A DNA stretch of 64,000 bases. Source: Desarmillaria ectypa (taxonomy: Eukaryota > Basidiomycota > Agaricomycetes > Agaricales > Physalacriaceae). This document shows, in pieces, positions 44,821 to 58,535 of this stretch. The stretch spans positions 930,001-994,000 of the forward strand of contig JAUDYN010000005.1 in NCBI GenBank assembly GCA_030407005.1. Reading direction: 5' to 3'. Every line of letters starts with the position of its first letter. Within the stretch, counting starts at the first letter, position 1. Under the pieces are notes generated by a model. The model did not search any database. It was not told the origin of the DNA and was given only the letters and a program-made list of their open reading frames with translations. The position numbers and the translations under genes are program-made.

Positions 44821-47800
44821 GAGGAAATACATGCATACAGATGTTTACCTAAGCAACAAAAAATATACCAGCCTTTGTTACAGACTCTGAGTATCATCAA
44901 AGAATTGAAAAAGAACAGGTATATCATCCTTCTAGAAGACACTGATATGATTATCTATAGTAACTCCCAAGCCCCTGATGAAGCACAGGATTGGCCAGGT
45001 GGTGCTGGCACCACATAAAGTCCAATAGACTCACTTATGTGGAGTGCACCAGATACATGGGTAATACCATGGACTAGAGTAAGTAGATAGAATGCTCTTA
45101 GGTCTCTGAAGTCAAAAGTCCCTGTGCCCCCATTTAGGGAGCCAAGTCATCCTTTGCCAGGGCTGTTGGAGGAAGGAGAGGCTTACCAAGCCCAAAGACC
45201 TAAAGGACCAAGGTCAGCTGATCTGCAAGACCTTTAAAATTTCTGAGGATCCAAGGATGGGCCACTATACCTGAGCAGTGTAGGAAGCACTGACTGGAGG
45301 AAAAGCTGAACACTGCTAGACTCAGCCAGAGAGAAGGGGTCAGTTGAAATGTTGGTGTCAATGAAACCTATGACCATGATAGAATCTGACTCTAACAACA
45401 TTGTTGACATCTCTGAAGATAGTGGTGCTGTGACTCTAACCTCATTGAAAGTGGTGACAGCTGAAGAACTGAGAGGATTTGCTAGTGCCCAGGTGGTAGA
45501 AAGGGGGCAGTTTCACAGAGTCATCATTGTCAAAGTACCCAATGAAGAAGATGATATGGCCTTCCTAATCTGGAAAGCACAACAATCCAAATTGGGCCTT
45601 TTGACTTTGACATCCAATCCTGAAATCTCACCTAATAAGAGGGTACTGAATTCCAAAATCCCATTGGTCATGAGAGTAGTCAATCACATATAATATAAAC
45701 TATTTGGAGTTGATTGGACTCTACATGCAATCCATACCACCAAGAATCTTGCCATTGCCAAGGCTGTCCTCTCTACTTGGGTTTATCCTAAATGAATCAA
45801 AGAGATCACTGATGAGCTTGCAATAAACTTAAAGACTAGAGAGAGTCAAGCTTGAGAGCAGCTCTATGAACTCTGGGAACCAATCTGGTATATTCATGGA
45901 ACCAAAAGTCCTGGATGAGACTTTCTGATAGATATCCAACTTGCCCCTTGTATGGAGAAGAAGACCCTAACTATGAGGGCTCTACTGGATAGTGGTTACA
46001 CTGGCAGTTCTATCAATTGAACATATGTTCTTCAACACCAGTTGGATATCAGAAAAGCTGCAGCCCCCATCCCTATTTACAATGCTGATAGAACCAGAAA
46101 CAAAGCAGACAATATCATGGAGTTCATAGAACTCAGAATGATCATTGGCAGTCATACTGAATGAATCAACCTAGCAGTCACTGACCTTGGCTTCAAGACT
46201 GTTTACTTGGAGCATGACTGGCTTAAATGCCACAATCCAGTAATCAACTGGAAAACTGGGATGATGATCTTTGCGTATTATCAATACATCAAGAACCCAC
46301 TCCCTCTCCCTGATTCTGATGACAAAGACCAGTGGGATAAAGAACTGGAGGATGGTGAAACTATTCTTGCAGTCAATATGCAGGAGGAACTTATTGTTCC
46401 AGCTGTTCATCATGTGAATGAATTAACAGCAGCTGCTAATGCTGAAAAGCTGAAGAAAACTTTTGAGGAGATGGTACCTCCTCAGTACCAAAGCTTTAGA
46501 GACTTATTCTCTAAAGAAAGCTTTGATGAACTTCCTGAACACAAACTATGAGACCATGCTATCTAGTTGGTACTCAATGTCAAGTCCACTTTAGACTGCA
46601 AAGTCTACCTGCTCAACTGAAATGAGCAAGAGTAACTCAATAAGTTTTTGGATGAGAACTTAGATTTGGGATGGATTCATCCCTCAAAATCCCCATTTGC
46701 TTTCCCATTCTTCTTTGTCAAAAAGAAGGATGGATCCCTTTATTCTGTTCAAGACTACAGAAAATTGAATGAAATGACAATCAAGAATTACTATTCCCTC
46801 CCATTGATTTCTAAACTCATCAACAAGCTACATGAAGCAAAGTACTTCTCCAAGCTAGACATCCAATGAGGATATAATAATGTATGAATCTGAGATGGAG
46901 ATAAGGAAAAGGCTGCATTTAGAACTAACTGAGGACTCTTTGAGCTTATGGTAATGTTCTTCAGCCTTACAAACTCACCAGCCACATTTCAATGGATGAC
47001 AAATGATATATTCAAGAATTTGATTGCTGGAGGAAAAGTATAGGATTCATAAATTTTCATTGCAAGTTTATATGTGATTATTTCAAAATTGTCAGACCTC
47101 TCACACAGTTAACCAGCAAGGCTGAGTAGAGTTAGGGAACAGAACAAGAACAGGCATTCATGCAGCTCAAGCAACAGATGACAACCAATGTCATCTTAAT
47201 GATTCCCTCAGATAAAGGGAAATTTCAAGTGGAAGCTGACTCAAGTGACAGAGCTATTAGCACCATCTTGAGTCAGGAACAGAATGGGAAGTGGAGGCCA
47301 GTGGCCTTCATGTCAAAAGCATTAACTGTCACAGAACACAATCATGAAATCTACAATAAAGAATTGCTGGCAATCATGCTCTCTTTGGAAGAATGGTGAC
47401 ATTATCTAATAGGCACTAAGGAAGAAGTTGAGATCTGGACAGATCACCAAAATCTCCAGTACTTCTGTAAACCACAAAAGTTAAACAGATGGCAAGCATC
47501 ATGGGTTACAGAACTAGCAAAGTATCATTTTACTCTATAACACAAGGTGGGAATTGCAAACAAAAAGGCTGACTTACTTAGTCAGCATAACAACCATGAC
47601 CAGGGAAAACAGAATAATTATAATGTGATAGTTCTTACCCTGGAACACTTCCACACCCTCATTCTCCCCACTACAAATGAGCAGGTCAGATGTATAAGAG
47701 ATGTCACCTGACACAAAGAGCAATGGGACCAAGGAATAGTCAAGTCTCTCAACCATAAAAGAGGAATTATGCAGAAAGATGGCATTTTATACTATAATAG

Positions 47801-49357
47801 ATGCATCTACATTCCTTGAGATAATGATCTTCAGGGAGAAATCATCTCCCAGTACCATGACCATGTCACAGTAGAATATCTAGAAATAGCAAAAACTGCT
47901 AAGTTAATACTCAGGGAATACTGGTGGCCAAAACTTCAAAAAGACATTGAAGTATACATTAAAGAGTGTGAAACCTGTCAATGAACAAAGAGCAACATGC
48001 AAGCCAAAGCAGCACCACTTCATCCAAATGCCATTCCCACAACTCCCTGGACTCACATATCCATTGACATGGTTATCAGACTTTCTAAATTGGATAGATT
48101 TAATGTACTATTGGTTGTTGTAGACTGATTTTTTAAAGCTATTATTCCAGTAGCCTGCCATGAAGAATTGTCTGCAAAAGGATAGGCTTGAATCCTCTAT
48201 GATCACATATATGTGAAGCATAAAATACCACAAAGGGTCATTTCAGATCGAAGACTATAATTCATCTCAAACTTCATGAAAGAACTGTATCAACTCCTCA
48301 ATATGATGCAGAATGCCTCCACCTCCTACCACCCCCAGACAGATGGACAAACAGAGCAAGTTAACCAGAAGATTGAAAAATATCTCTGAATCTTTGTTAA
48401 CCACCAACAAATAGACTGGAATGAATGGCTACCACTGGTTAAATTTGCTCACAACAATTAAATTCACTCTGCTATAAAAAAAGTCCTTTCATAATGCTAT
48501 ATAGTCGAAACCCCTGAGTCCTCCCTGATTTGATTTGAACAACTCCATTCACAAATCCAGCTACCATAGAATTTACAGAGATCATAGTGGAAGTACACAA
48601 GGAGGTTTATCATGCATTGAAAAAGGCAGCAATACAAATGAAGCACTAATATGATAAAGGAAAGCAAACAGCATAAAAATACCAAGTGAGTGACAAAGTT
48701 TGGCTTGACACTGCCAACCTTCATCTTCCCCAACATAAGAAGAAACTTGATGATAAATGAATGGGACCATTTGTCATCCTCAAAAAAGCTGGAGTTTCAG
48801 CATACAAGTTAAAACTACTGCCACATTGGAGAATTCACCTCTGGTTCAATGAAAAGCTGTTGACACTATATGTATCACCCACCTGTCCAAATCAATGACA
48901 ACTGCTGCCACTGCCCTCAGATCTTGTCGATGGACAAGAAGAATATGAAATAGAAGAGGTATTAGACTCAAGAATCTGTCAAGTATGAGGAAAAAGAGGA
49001 CAATCATCAAAGGAAGTCATAGACTACTTTGTCAAGTGGAAAGAATAGACACAAGAATACAACTCTTGGGTCTGAGACACTGAGATGGGCAATGCTCAGG
49101 AAGCAATTGAGGAATATGAGAGAAATGTTAACCAAACTCTATATTCCACCAAAATCATAACATATGAAAAGATGGTGGTCAAAATACTTGACTATGAATA
49201 TTCTGAGAATGATGATATTGCATACCTTGCCCAGTGAAAAGATGGACTCCAGAGATGGATCATTAATCTGGACTAAATACAATGAAAGAAGCTAGTTGAT
49301 CAATATTGAATCAACCAAGCTAAATCACAACTTGACACTCTTGAAGAAGAGCCTTAG
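44821..49357 (+). pseudogene. pol: Gyp-3 pol with RT deletion
   Basis: The protease reads DSGYTGSSI near 45987, and the post-protease and RT N-terminal blocks run to about 47040. There GGKV is joined directly to a decayed LGFINF block, deleting the YLDD catalytic region. RNase H lies at 47160-47590. The integrase finger and core are near 47870-48390. A GPY/F-like tail and a chromodomain (EEYEIEEVLDS near 48939) follow. Pol ends at TAG 49355-49357. No functional RT is possible. Confidence 0.88.
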
Positions 49358-49376
49358 CAGTTGGGATGACTGCTTT

Positions 49377-49389
49377 AACAAGGGGGTAA
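49377..49389 (+). other. Gyp-3 polypurine tract
   Basis: ACAAGGGGGTAA lies directly before the 3' LTR. Confidence 0.85.
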
Positions 49390-49783
49390 TATTATGATTT
49401 TTCTGTTTTTTCATTATCTTATCTGACATCTTATCGCTATTCTCATTCAACATCACTCATCTATTGATAACACTATTGATTTTCTCATACTATCATCACA
49501 TTCCCAACCACCTGACCACAATTGTCTTACAAACACACAGTCTTCTGAGTTTCATGCACAATGTACACATGGACTGCTCTATTATTAGTCCTTCTGCTTT
49601 CAGTATATAAGTAGTGTACTTTTCATGTATATTCTCTATCTTCTGACTAAACTTAATTCATACACCTTCTTTTACTCATCCCAAGATCTAAACTACCCTT
49701 CTATCAAAGGTGATTGTCCAAATGTGAGACAGCCTAGGAGTTAGTATCTGATCTGAAGATCATATGGGAATAGGATCCTAACA
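49390..49783 (+). repeat. Gyp-3 3' LTR
   Basis: 394 bp, TATTATG (decayed TGTTATG) to CCTAACA. TATATAAG is at 49604-49611 and the R start at 49638-49650. The TGAAG duplication follows. Confidence 0.93.
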
Positions 49784-49788
49784 TGAAG

Positions 49789-50168
49789 AATGCCAATGAA
49801 AGTGGGTATTCAATCAAACTATGGGTGCCTCATGTGACCACTAGTGCCAAGAGGATCATTGACCCCAATCAAACCCCAGCAGTAAACCCCCTGCTGAGAC
49901 AATAAGTTCATTGGCAGTCAAGCCAACAGCCAATCTAGGAGCAACCCATGATATTGCCATAGAAAGGTGGATCACATATACTGGACAAGAGCAACCCATG
50001 AAAATTGACTGATGAAAAGCTAAAGGCTGGTGCTTCTAGTGCAATGAGAAGAGCCACATGGCCAAAGACTGCCTAAAAAAGAAAGAATTCCAGGATGTAT
50101 GCTCAGTAGTCATGATCCTGAAGGTTGAGGAAAAGTCAGACTCAAAAGTGGAGGAGGTAAAAGAATAG
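49789..50168 (+). pseudogene. gag: Gyp-4 gag, 3' part
   Basis: It continues the capsid end (KWVFNQT) after the Gyp-3 insertion. The knuckle near 50030-50075 reads CF-stop-CNEKSHMAKDC. The frame ends at UAG 50166-50168, preceded by GTA AAA GAA. The apical stem AAGAG/CTCTT of the junction hairpin is kept with a compensatory A-T pair. Confidence 0.8.
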
Positions 50169-53100
50169 GTCACCAAGAGTTCAATTCCTCTTCTGCAACC
50201 CAGAATAATACTGGTATGTTCTCAGTCCTCACTGGTCAGACTTATGTTATATTTTCAGACTCTCTTGTATCTACATGCATTCATATCACAGACAATATTA
50301 CTACTTCCTATGTTTTTCTCCTGATGAACAAACCAATATTAGAATTGATCAACTAAAACTGCTACAATGCACTGTTAAACAGCAATGACATGATGATATA
50401 TCTTAAATTCTGACCCTCTGATGAAGCACAGGATATGCCAGGTGGTGCTAGCACTACAATACAAGTTCTACTTGGGATGGAGGCAAGTAGATGGGACACC
50501 TTCAGGTCTCTGAAGTCAAAAGCCTCAGCACCCTTTAGGGGGTCAAGTCATGCTTTGCCAGGAACTGTGGAGGAAAATGCAAGCATCTACCAAGGTCAAA
50601 CAGGAGTGGTAAACTCCAATAGGACTATCAACAATGCACCAAGAGCAATCATTTTCCAAGTCAGTAATCCTGAGAGTGGTTCTAATATATTGCCAGACCC
50701 AGAGGAAAGGAGGCAAGCTGACTAGTCAATGGGTCAGGCCTAACCTATTGTCTTAGAGTGACCCTTCACTGACAGGAATGACTTCTCCAGAAACTGCAAT
50801 TCCTGCTCTGGTGACTCTCCATTGGGCACTGACACAGCCAAAGAAGAGAAAGGACCTGCTGGTGCCCAGGCAGTGAAAAGGGGGCTCTGGATCACCATGG
50901 TAGAAATATCAGATGAGAAAGATAACACTGCTTTCCTTCTCTTCAAGGAAAAGCAGCACAATGTAAAGAAGGAACTCTTACCACCCAAAAGTGCTCTAAA
51001 ACACAATGCCTGCCCTAATGAGGGGGTACCTATCAACATCTAGTATAAACCCTTCAAGATAGACTGGACTCTATGCACAGTCTACACTGCCAAAAATATG
51101 GCAATCACTAGAGCTGTCCTCTTCCTATGGGTACACTCTAAGCACCTTGAAGAAATTACTGATGAGCTCATTCAAGATCTGAAAAAGAGAGAAAACAATG
51201 CCTGAGAATGACTCTACAAACTCCATGAGCCAATCCAATATATTTGTAGCACAAAGAGCTTGGGATGGGACTTCATGATGGAAATACAACTTACCTTATA
51301 TACTGGAATAAAGACTCTTATGACCAGGGCATTACTTGATAGTGGCTGTACTAGTAGCTCAATCAACCACATATATGTCCTTGAACACATTTTAACACTT
51401 GAAAAGCCACTGCTCCCATTCCTGTGTATAATATGGATAGAACCTGTAATAAGGTAGATGATATCACTGAATTTATTGAACTATATATGACTATCAGCAG
51501 ACATATAGAACAAATTGACTTTGGCTCTAAAACAGTCTATTTGGGTCATGACTAGCTAAAATGCTATAATCCAGTCATCAACTAAAAAACTGGTACCATG
51601 ATTTTTGGGCACTGCTAATGTGTCAGGAATCCTCTCCCACTCCCTGACACAGATGATAAAGACAGGTCAGATGAGGAGTTAGAAGATGGCAAAACTATCC
51701 TCACTGTCAATATGCAGAAGGAGCTGATTATTTATGCTATTCATCATGCCAATAATCTGGCTGCCACTGCCAATGTAGAAAAGCCAAAGAAAACATTCAA
51801 GAAGCTTGTATCTCCTTAGTACCAGAGTTTCAGAGTTTTATTTTCTAAGGAAAATTTTGACAAACTACCCAAGTGAAAACTATGAGACCATGCCATCAAG
51901 CTGGTGCCCAATGTAAAGTCAACATTAGACTATAAAGTCTACTCTCTGAACCAGAATGAGCAAAAGCAGCTTGATCAATTCCTTGATGAAAACCTCAGCT
52001 CTGGGTGTATCTGCCCTTCTAAATCACCATTTGCCTTGCTCTTTTTCTTCATCAAGAAAAAAGATAGCTCTCTCTGTCCTATACAGAATTACTGAAAATT
52101 GAATAAAATAACTATCAAAAACTGGTACTCTCTCCCTCTCATTGACATACTCATTGACAAACTATGGGGAGCCAAGTACTTTTTTAAGCTTGACATCTGT
52201 TGGGGATACAACAATGTGTAAATTCACAAAGGCAATAAAGAAAAGGCTGCCTTCCACATGAACTGTGGACTATTCAAACCCACTATCATGTTCTTCAGAC
52301 TAACCAATTCCCCTACAATGTTCCAGTAGATGATGAATGACATCTTCCACAATCTTATTGCTGAAGGAAAAGTCACTATCTGTCTTGATGACATCTTAAT
52401 TTTCACTAAGGATCTCAAAGAATATTGACAAATTATATGATGGATCCTTCAACAACTGTGTGAAAACAAGTTGTTTTTCAAGGCTAAGAAATATAAGTCT
52501 GAGATCTTAAAAACCAAATATCTAGATGTGATCATTAGCCAAGACTTCATATGCATAGATCCCATCAAAATCACTGGAATTATAGAATAGCCAACCTTAA
52601 TTAAGAAAGAGAAATTACAATCATTCCTGAGGTTCACAAACTTTTATTGAAAATTCATATAGGATTATTTGAAAATTGTCTGACCACTCACCCAGTTGAT
52701 AGATAAAGCCAAATGGAGATGGGAGAAAATGCAGGAACAAGCATTCCACCAACTAAAAAGGCAAATAGCTGAGGATGTAGTCTTAATCATTCTGACTAAT
52801 AATGGGAGATTCACAGTTGAAGCTGATATCAGTGATGGAGCTATTGGTGCAGTCCTCAGTCAAAACCACAATGGAAAATAGAGGCCAGTTGCATTTATGT
52901 CCAAAGTCTTAACAGTGACAGAATGTAATTATGAAATCTATGACAAAGAGCTATTGGCCATCATACTCACTCTCGAGAAATGACAACACTACCTCATGGG
53001 TGCAACTGAGAAAATCAAAATCTGAATGGATCATTAAAACCTCTAGTACTTCTGAAAACTCTAGAAGCTGAACCATCACCAAGTGTGATAGGTTACTGAA

Positions 53101-54950
53101 CTCACTGAATACTACTTCATTCTCAAACATAAACTTAGGATCATGAACAAAAAAGCCAACTTACTCAGTTGATGTGACAACTATAATCAGGGTAAGGAGG
53201 ACAACCACAATGTCATAATCCTCTATCCAGAGCACTTTCATACTCTTGTTATGTCAACAACAGCTGAGGAACACTCTAAGATCTGGAATGCTATATGACA
53301 AAAGAACTCATGGGACTAAGGCATTGCCACTTTGCTTGATCATGAATAAGGAATCACTTAAGAAGATGGGATATTGTACTATGATGAATGCATTTATGTG
53401 CCCAGAAACAAATCCCTACAAGATAAAACCATCACTAACAACCACAATCATATCACTGCAGACTATCCTGATATTGTTAAAATCTCAGAACTTGTTCTCC
53501 AGGAATATTGGTGGCCAAAACTGAAAGGGGATGTAGAGAGATACATTAAAGGGTGTGAAATCTACCAATATACCAAAAGTAGCACACAGGCTACAGCAGC
53601 ACCACTTCATCCAAATATCATTCCAGTTGAGCTATGGACTCATATTTCTGTCAATATGGTCACCAGTCTTCCTAAATCCAATGGCTATGATGTCTTACTG
53701 ATAATTGTTGACTAATTTTCAAAAACAATCATTTCTATTGTCTAAAATGCAGAACTCTCTGCAGAAGGATGGGCAAGAATCCTGTGGGATTATGTCTATG
53801 CCAAACATGTTATGCCATAAGTCATTATATCAGATAGAGGCCCTTAATTTGTCTCTGCATTTATGAAGGACCTCTATTGAATGCTCAATATCACCCCAAA
53901 TGCATTCACTGTCTATTATCTGCAGACCAATGGACAGATCAAACAAGTTAACCAAGAACTAGAAAAGTACCTTTGAATTTTTGTAAAGTACTGGCAAGAT
54001 GACTGGAGTGACTGATTATGGCTTCCCAAATTCACTCATAACAACTGAGTACACTCTGCCATCAGTAAGACCCCATTCATTGTACTATATGGGAGAAATC
54101 CATGACTCATACTTGACTCCACAAGGACAACACCTTTTGCAAATCTCACCACTATGAAATTCACTGAAACAATGGCCAAAGTGCACAAGGAAGTACATGC
54201 AGCACTAAACAAGATGGCAGAACAAATAAAAATATAATATGACAAGAGAAAACATCCAGCCCAGGAGTACAAGATTAATGATAAGGTTTGGCTCAATATG
54301 AGCAACCTTTATCTCCCACAACCAAAGAAAAAACTCAATGATAAATAGACAGAACTGTTCAAAATACTTAAGAAGACAGGAGCACCAGCATACTAAAACT
54401 ACTGCTGCACTGGAAGGTTCACCTGTGCTTCAATGAGAAGCTACTAACACTATACATTGCCTCTACTTTCCCAAACCAACAACAGCCCCCACCTCTGTCT
54501 TCAGACCTTGTTGATGGTCAGGAGGAATATGAAGTCAAAGAGATACTTAACTCATAAATCCATCAAGTACATGCTAAAAAATGGACAATGCTCCAAGATT
54601 GTAATTGACTATTTGATTAAGTGAAAAGGATGGACCTAGAAACACAACTCCTGGGTCAGAGATTTAGAGATGGAAAATGCACAAGCTACAATCAAGGAAT
54701 ATAAGGAGAAAGTATGATGTATACAATAGATAGACACCACCAAAATTATAACCCATGAAAAGGCTATCATCACAATTCTTGATCATGAGTACTCAGAAAA
54801 TGGAGAGATGGTATATCTTGCTCAATGGGAGGATGGAATCAAGAAATAGATCAAAAACCCAGATGAGAACCATTGGAAAGCCCTTCTGGACAAATATTGG
54901 GCCAACCAAGTCAATTCTCAATACAACTCCCTGGAAGAAAAACCTTGATA
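50169..54950 (+). pseudogene. pol: Gyp-4 pol
   Basis: Readable parts are the protease (LLDSGCTSSSI, near 51330) and RT (about 51930-52650) with CLDDIL at 52381-52398, the Tyr of YLDD being Cys. RNase H (VEADISDGAIGAVLSQ, near 52815) and the integrase finger near 53450-53580 follow. The core start is near 53635-53715, with a decayed remainder to 54000. A GPY/F-like tail and a chromodomain (EEYEVKEI, near 54520) come last. The frame is broken throughout. The pol end matches the orphan fragment at 31858. Confidence 0.85.
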
Positions 54951-54967
54951 GTTGGGACAACTGTCTT

Positions 54968-54980
54968 AATGAGAGGATAA
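54968..54980 (+). other. Gyp-4 polypurine tract (decayed)
   Basis: AATGAGAGGATAA stands where AACAAGGGGGTAA is found in Gyp-2. Confidence 0.65.
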
Positions 54981-55393
54981 TATTATGATTTTTCCTTATC
55001 TTATCTTATCATCTTGATCTCTATCATCATTTGTGGCAATCATTATTATCTTACCCATAAAATGCAATCTCAGCTATTATACTCATGGCTTGCAACAGTT
55101 GCTCATCTAAATAAATACTTTTTATTGTTTCACACACAAACTACTTATGGATACACCTATTATTAGCTACTCAGTTCTCATATATAAGCTAATTAGTTCT
55201 CACTGTAAATCCTCAGCTTCAAACTAAAATTTATTTATACCATCATCTCTCTTCAAAGAACTTAGCTAAAAGCTTAGTCTCTCTTCATTGGATTAGAAGA
55301 CCATAGCCACTTGCTCTCAGGTGACTGTCTGAACATGAGACAGCCTAGAGCATTAGTGCATATCTGCAGATCACATGAGATGTGGATCTAACA
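54981..55393 (+). repeat. Gyp-4 3' LTR
   Basis: 413 bp, TATTATG to TCTAACA, with TATATAAG near 55180, the R start AGCTTCAAACTAA (55215-55227) and a perfect U5 hairpin at 55325-55343. No 5' LTR partner is in the window. Confidence 0.88.
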
Positions 55394-56289
55394 GAAAATA
55401 AGAGAAAGTGCAAGAATAGGCATTCCTCAAACTAAAGAAGCAGATGACAGAGAACATAATCCTGGCCATCCTAACAAATGATGGGAAGTTCATGATAGAA
55501 GCTTACTCCAATAATAGAGCAATCAGCACAGTACTCAGTCAGTACTAGAATAACAGATGGCAATCAGTTGCATTCATGTCTAAGGCCCTAATGGTGACAG
55601 AGCACAACTATAAGATTTATGACAAGGAGTTACTCACCATCATGCTCACCCTTGAGAAATGGCATCATTATCTTATAGGCACAACCAAAGATATCAAAAT
55701 CTAGACAGACCATCAGAACCTCCAGTATTTCCAAAAGCCCCAGAAATTAAACTGCTACCAGGCACACTGGGTTACTAAGCTCACTGAGTACCACTTCACT
55801 CTCAAGCATAAATCTGAGACCACGAACAAGAAGGCTGACTTACTGAGTTGATGTGATAATCACAATTAAGGCAAGGAGAATAATCATGATATGATTGTCC
55901 TCCAGCTGGAGCACTTCTGCAGCCTCATCATGCCAACAATGACCAAGGAATATTTAAAGATCCAAGATATCACATGCCAGAAGAAACTATGGGACCAAGA
56001 CATTGCCATATCATTCAACCACAAATGTGGCATCACCTAGAAGGATGGGGTGTTGCATTATGACAAGTGTGTCTATGTATGAAGAAAGGAATCATTACAT
56101 AAAGAAATTATTGCCAACAGTCATGATCATATCACCACCAGACATCCTGGCATTGCTAAGACTATGGAGCTTGTTCTCAGAGAATACTGATGACCAAAGT
56201 TGAAGAAAGACATAGAAGCATATATCAAGAGGTGTAAGACCTGTCAGCACACCAAGAGCAGTATGCAGGCCAAGGCAGCACTGCTACAT
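55394..56289 (+). pseudogene. pol: Gypsy fragment: RNase H to integrase zinc finger
   Basis: Plus-strand translation begins inside RNase H (ILAILTNDGKF near 55459, TDHQNLQYF near 55705) and ends just after the integrase finger (HDHITTRHPGIAKT and CKTCQHTKS, near 56120-56260). At about 56290 the reading jumps back to RNase H of another copy. Confidence 0.75.
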
Positions 56290-58535
56290 CTGCCTAGCCA
56301 TTCTGACAGAGAAAGGTCAATTCCATGTGAAAGCAGATTCTAGTGAGGGGACAATTGGTGCCATTTTAAGCCAAGAACAGAATGGAAAATGGAGACCAGT
56401 CATATTTTTATCAAAAGCCTTAATTGTCACTGAGTGAAACTACAAGATATATGATAAAGAATTGCTCACCCTTGATGAATGGAGACACTACCTCATGGGC
56501 ACTATGATAGATTTTGAAATCTAGACAGATCATCAAAATCTGCAATATTTCTGCAAACAACAAAAGCTCAACTGCCATCAAGCATGATAGGTCACAGAAC
56601 TTGCAGAGTATCACTTTATACTACATCACAAACCAGGAACTGCCAACAAGAAGGTGGACCTACTTAGTCAACAGGCAGACCATGAACAAGGCAAGGATAA
56701 TGACAAAGAGATTGTCATCCTCAAAGCAGAATTCTTTAATGCATGATCATGCCAACAGAGGAAGAGATCTAGGAGTGTGTCAAAAGTGTAATCTATGACA
56801 ACCAGAAATGGGATCAAGGGATTGCCAAAGCTCTCAATCATGAAAGTGGAATGAAGATGAAAGATAGACTTATCTTCTATTATCAAAGAATTTACATTCC
56901 TTGAGACAATGTACTATAAGAAGAAGTTATCACCAGATGTCATGACCATGTTATAGCTGGACACCCAGGAGTGGAAAAACAAAGGAGTTAGTCTTAAGAG
57001 ACTACTGGTGGCCCAAGATAAAGAAGGATGTTGAAACATATGTTCAGGCATATGAAATATGCACTCAAACTAAAACTAATACTCAAGCTAAGTGTGCTCT
57101 CCTTCATCCTAATAAAATCTCTTCAGAATCATGGACACACATTTCTATTGATATAGTCACTGGATTACCACTCTCCAATGGACATGATGCTATTCTGATT
57201 ATTGTCAACAGGTTTTTCAAATAAATCATTCTGATCATCTGTAGCATAGAGCTTTTATCTGAAAAATGGGCTCAAATCTTATGCAATAAAGTATATGCCA
57301 AATATGGTATGCCTATAACTGTCATATCTGACAAAGAACCTTAATTCATATCCAAATTCCTAAAAGATTTATACAACATATTACAAATCAAAGAAAATGC
57401 TTTGACAGCATTTCATTCTCAAACTGACAGACAAACAGAACACATCAATCAGGAGATAGAGAAATATCTACAGATATTTATCAATCATCAACAAGACAAC
57501 TGGGCAGAATGGCTACCTCTGGCAGCCTTTTAATATAACAATCACATACACTCTATCATAGGTAAAAGCCCATTCTAAGTCAATTATAGATAAAATCCTT
57601 GAGTCACCTCTGACTCACATACCCACTCTCTCCTTCACACCCCTGTATTAGAATCATTCACAGACATGATGAAACACATCCATGAAGAAACTTGAACTGC
57701 TTTACAAAAAGCCACTGTATAGATGAAAACTTGATATGACAAGAAAAAGAGAACTGCAGTTGAGTACGAAATCAGTCAAAAGATTTGGCTTGATACCACC
57801 AATCTTCATTTGCTCTGACCAAAGAAAAAGCTTGATGACAAATGAGTAGGACCCTTCACAATACTTGAAAAATGCAGTCCTTTAGCCTACAAGCTGAAAC
57901 TTCCTCTCTTGTGAAAAATATACCCAGTTTTCAATGAAACTCTTCTTATAGTGTATATTCCTTCTATCTTTCCTAATCAGAAATAGCCATCACCACCACT
58001 GCTGGATATCATCCATGGCAAAGAAGAATGCAAGATTGAAACAATTCTTGATGATAGACTCTGCAAAGTATGAGGATGAAACGGTCAATCATCAAGAATG
58101 GTTACTGACTATCTAGTCAAGTGGAAGGGGTACAGAGTAGAAGAAAACCAATTGGTCACAGAAAAGAATCTAAGCAATGCAAAAGGAATGATTGCCAAAT
58201 ACCTTAAAGTGAAAGGAGTGGTGAAAGTCTAAGCAATAGTAGTTACTTCTGTAAAATTTATGGTCATTATTGATGCAAAGAAAACTGGAAATTGATAGAG
58301 ATATTTAGTCAAGAAATATCCTCACATTGAGTACTGGTATTATGAAGAAAAAGTTGTGGATCTGAAAGATCTCATTAATGACTACTGGAGGGTGAATAAT
58401 CAGGATGATAATGGAGGAGAGGATCAATGAAATAGAGATGATGATGCATAAAATACAAGAGGGACCCCTTTGGAAGGACTGGTAGTCAGGTCATACATAA
58501 TGACAGTCAGGACATCTGTCTTAATAAGAGAGTAT
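56290..58535 (+). pseudogene. pol: Family-5 gypsy pol 3' part: RNase H, integrase, chromodomain
   Basis: It restarts in RNase H (EKGQFHVKADSS, GAILSQEQNGKW near 56370) and runs through a strongly decayed integrase (about 56900-57560) and a GPY/F-like tail. A chromodomain follows (KIETILDDR to YLVKWKGY, about 58030-58130). A C-terminal extension ending in an acidic tail precedes a tract like that at 128-201. It belongs with the LTR at 58536. Confidence 0.78.

Larger units (their letters stand above)
33719..49783 (+). mobile_element. Gyp-3: full-length gypsy element, split by Gyp-2
   Basis: The 5' LTR starts at 33719 and the 3' LTR ends at 49783. The flanking duplication TGAAG is perfect (33714-33718 and 49784-49788). 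Gyp-2 (33995-42604) sits in the 5' LTR. Without it the element is about 7.5 kb. RT carries a large deletion. Confidence 0.93.
32022..55393 (+). mobile_element. Gyp-4: outer gypsy element hosting the nested insertions
   Basis: A 5'-truncated plus-strand element. Its ORF1/gag lies at 32022-33718 with a solo LTR at 33017. Gyp-3 interrupts gag at 33718 (TGAAG duplication), gag resumes at 49789, pol runs to about 54950, and the 3' LTR is 54981-55393. It is the oldest layer of this stack and the most heavily decayed. Confidence 0.88.
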
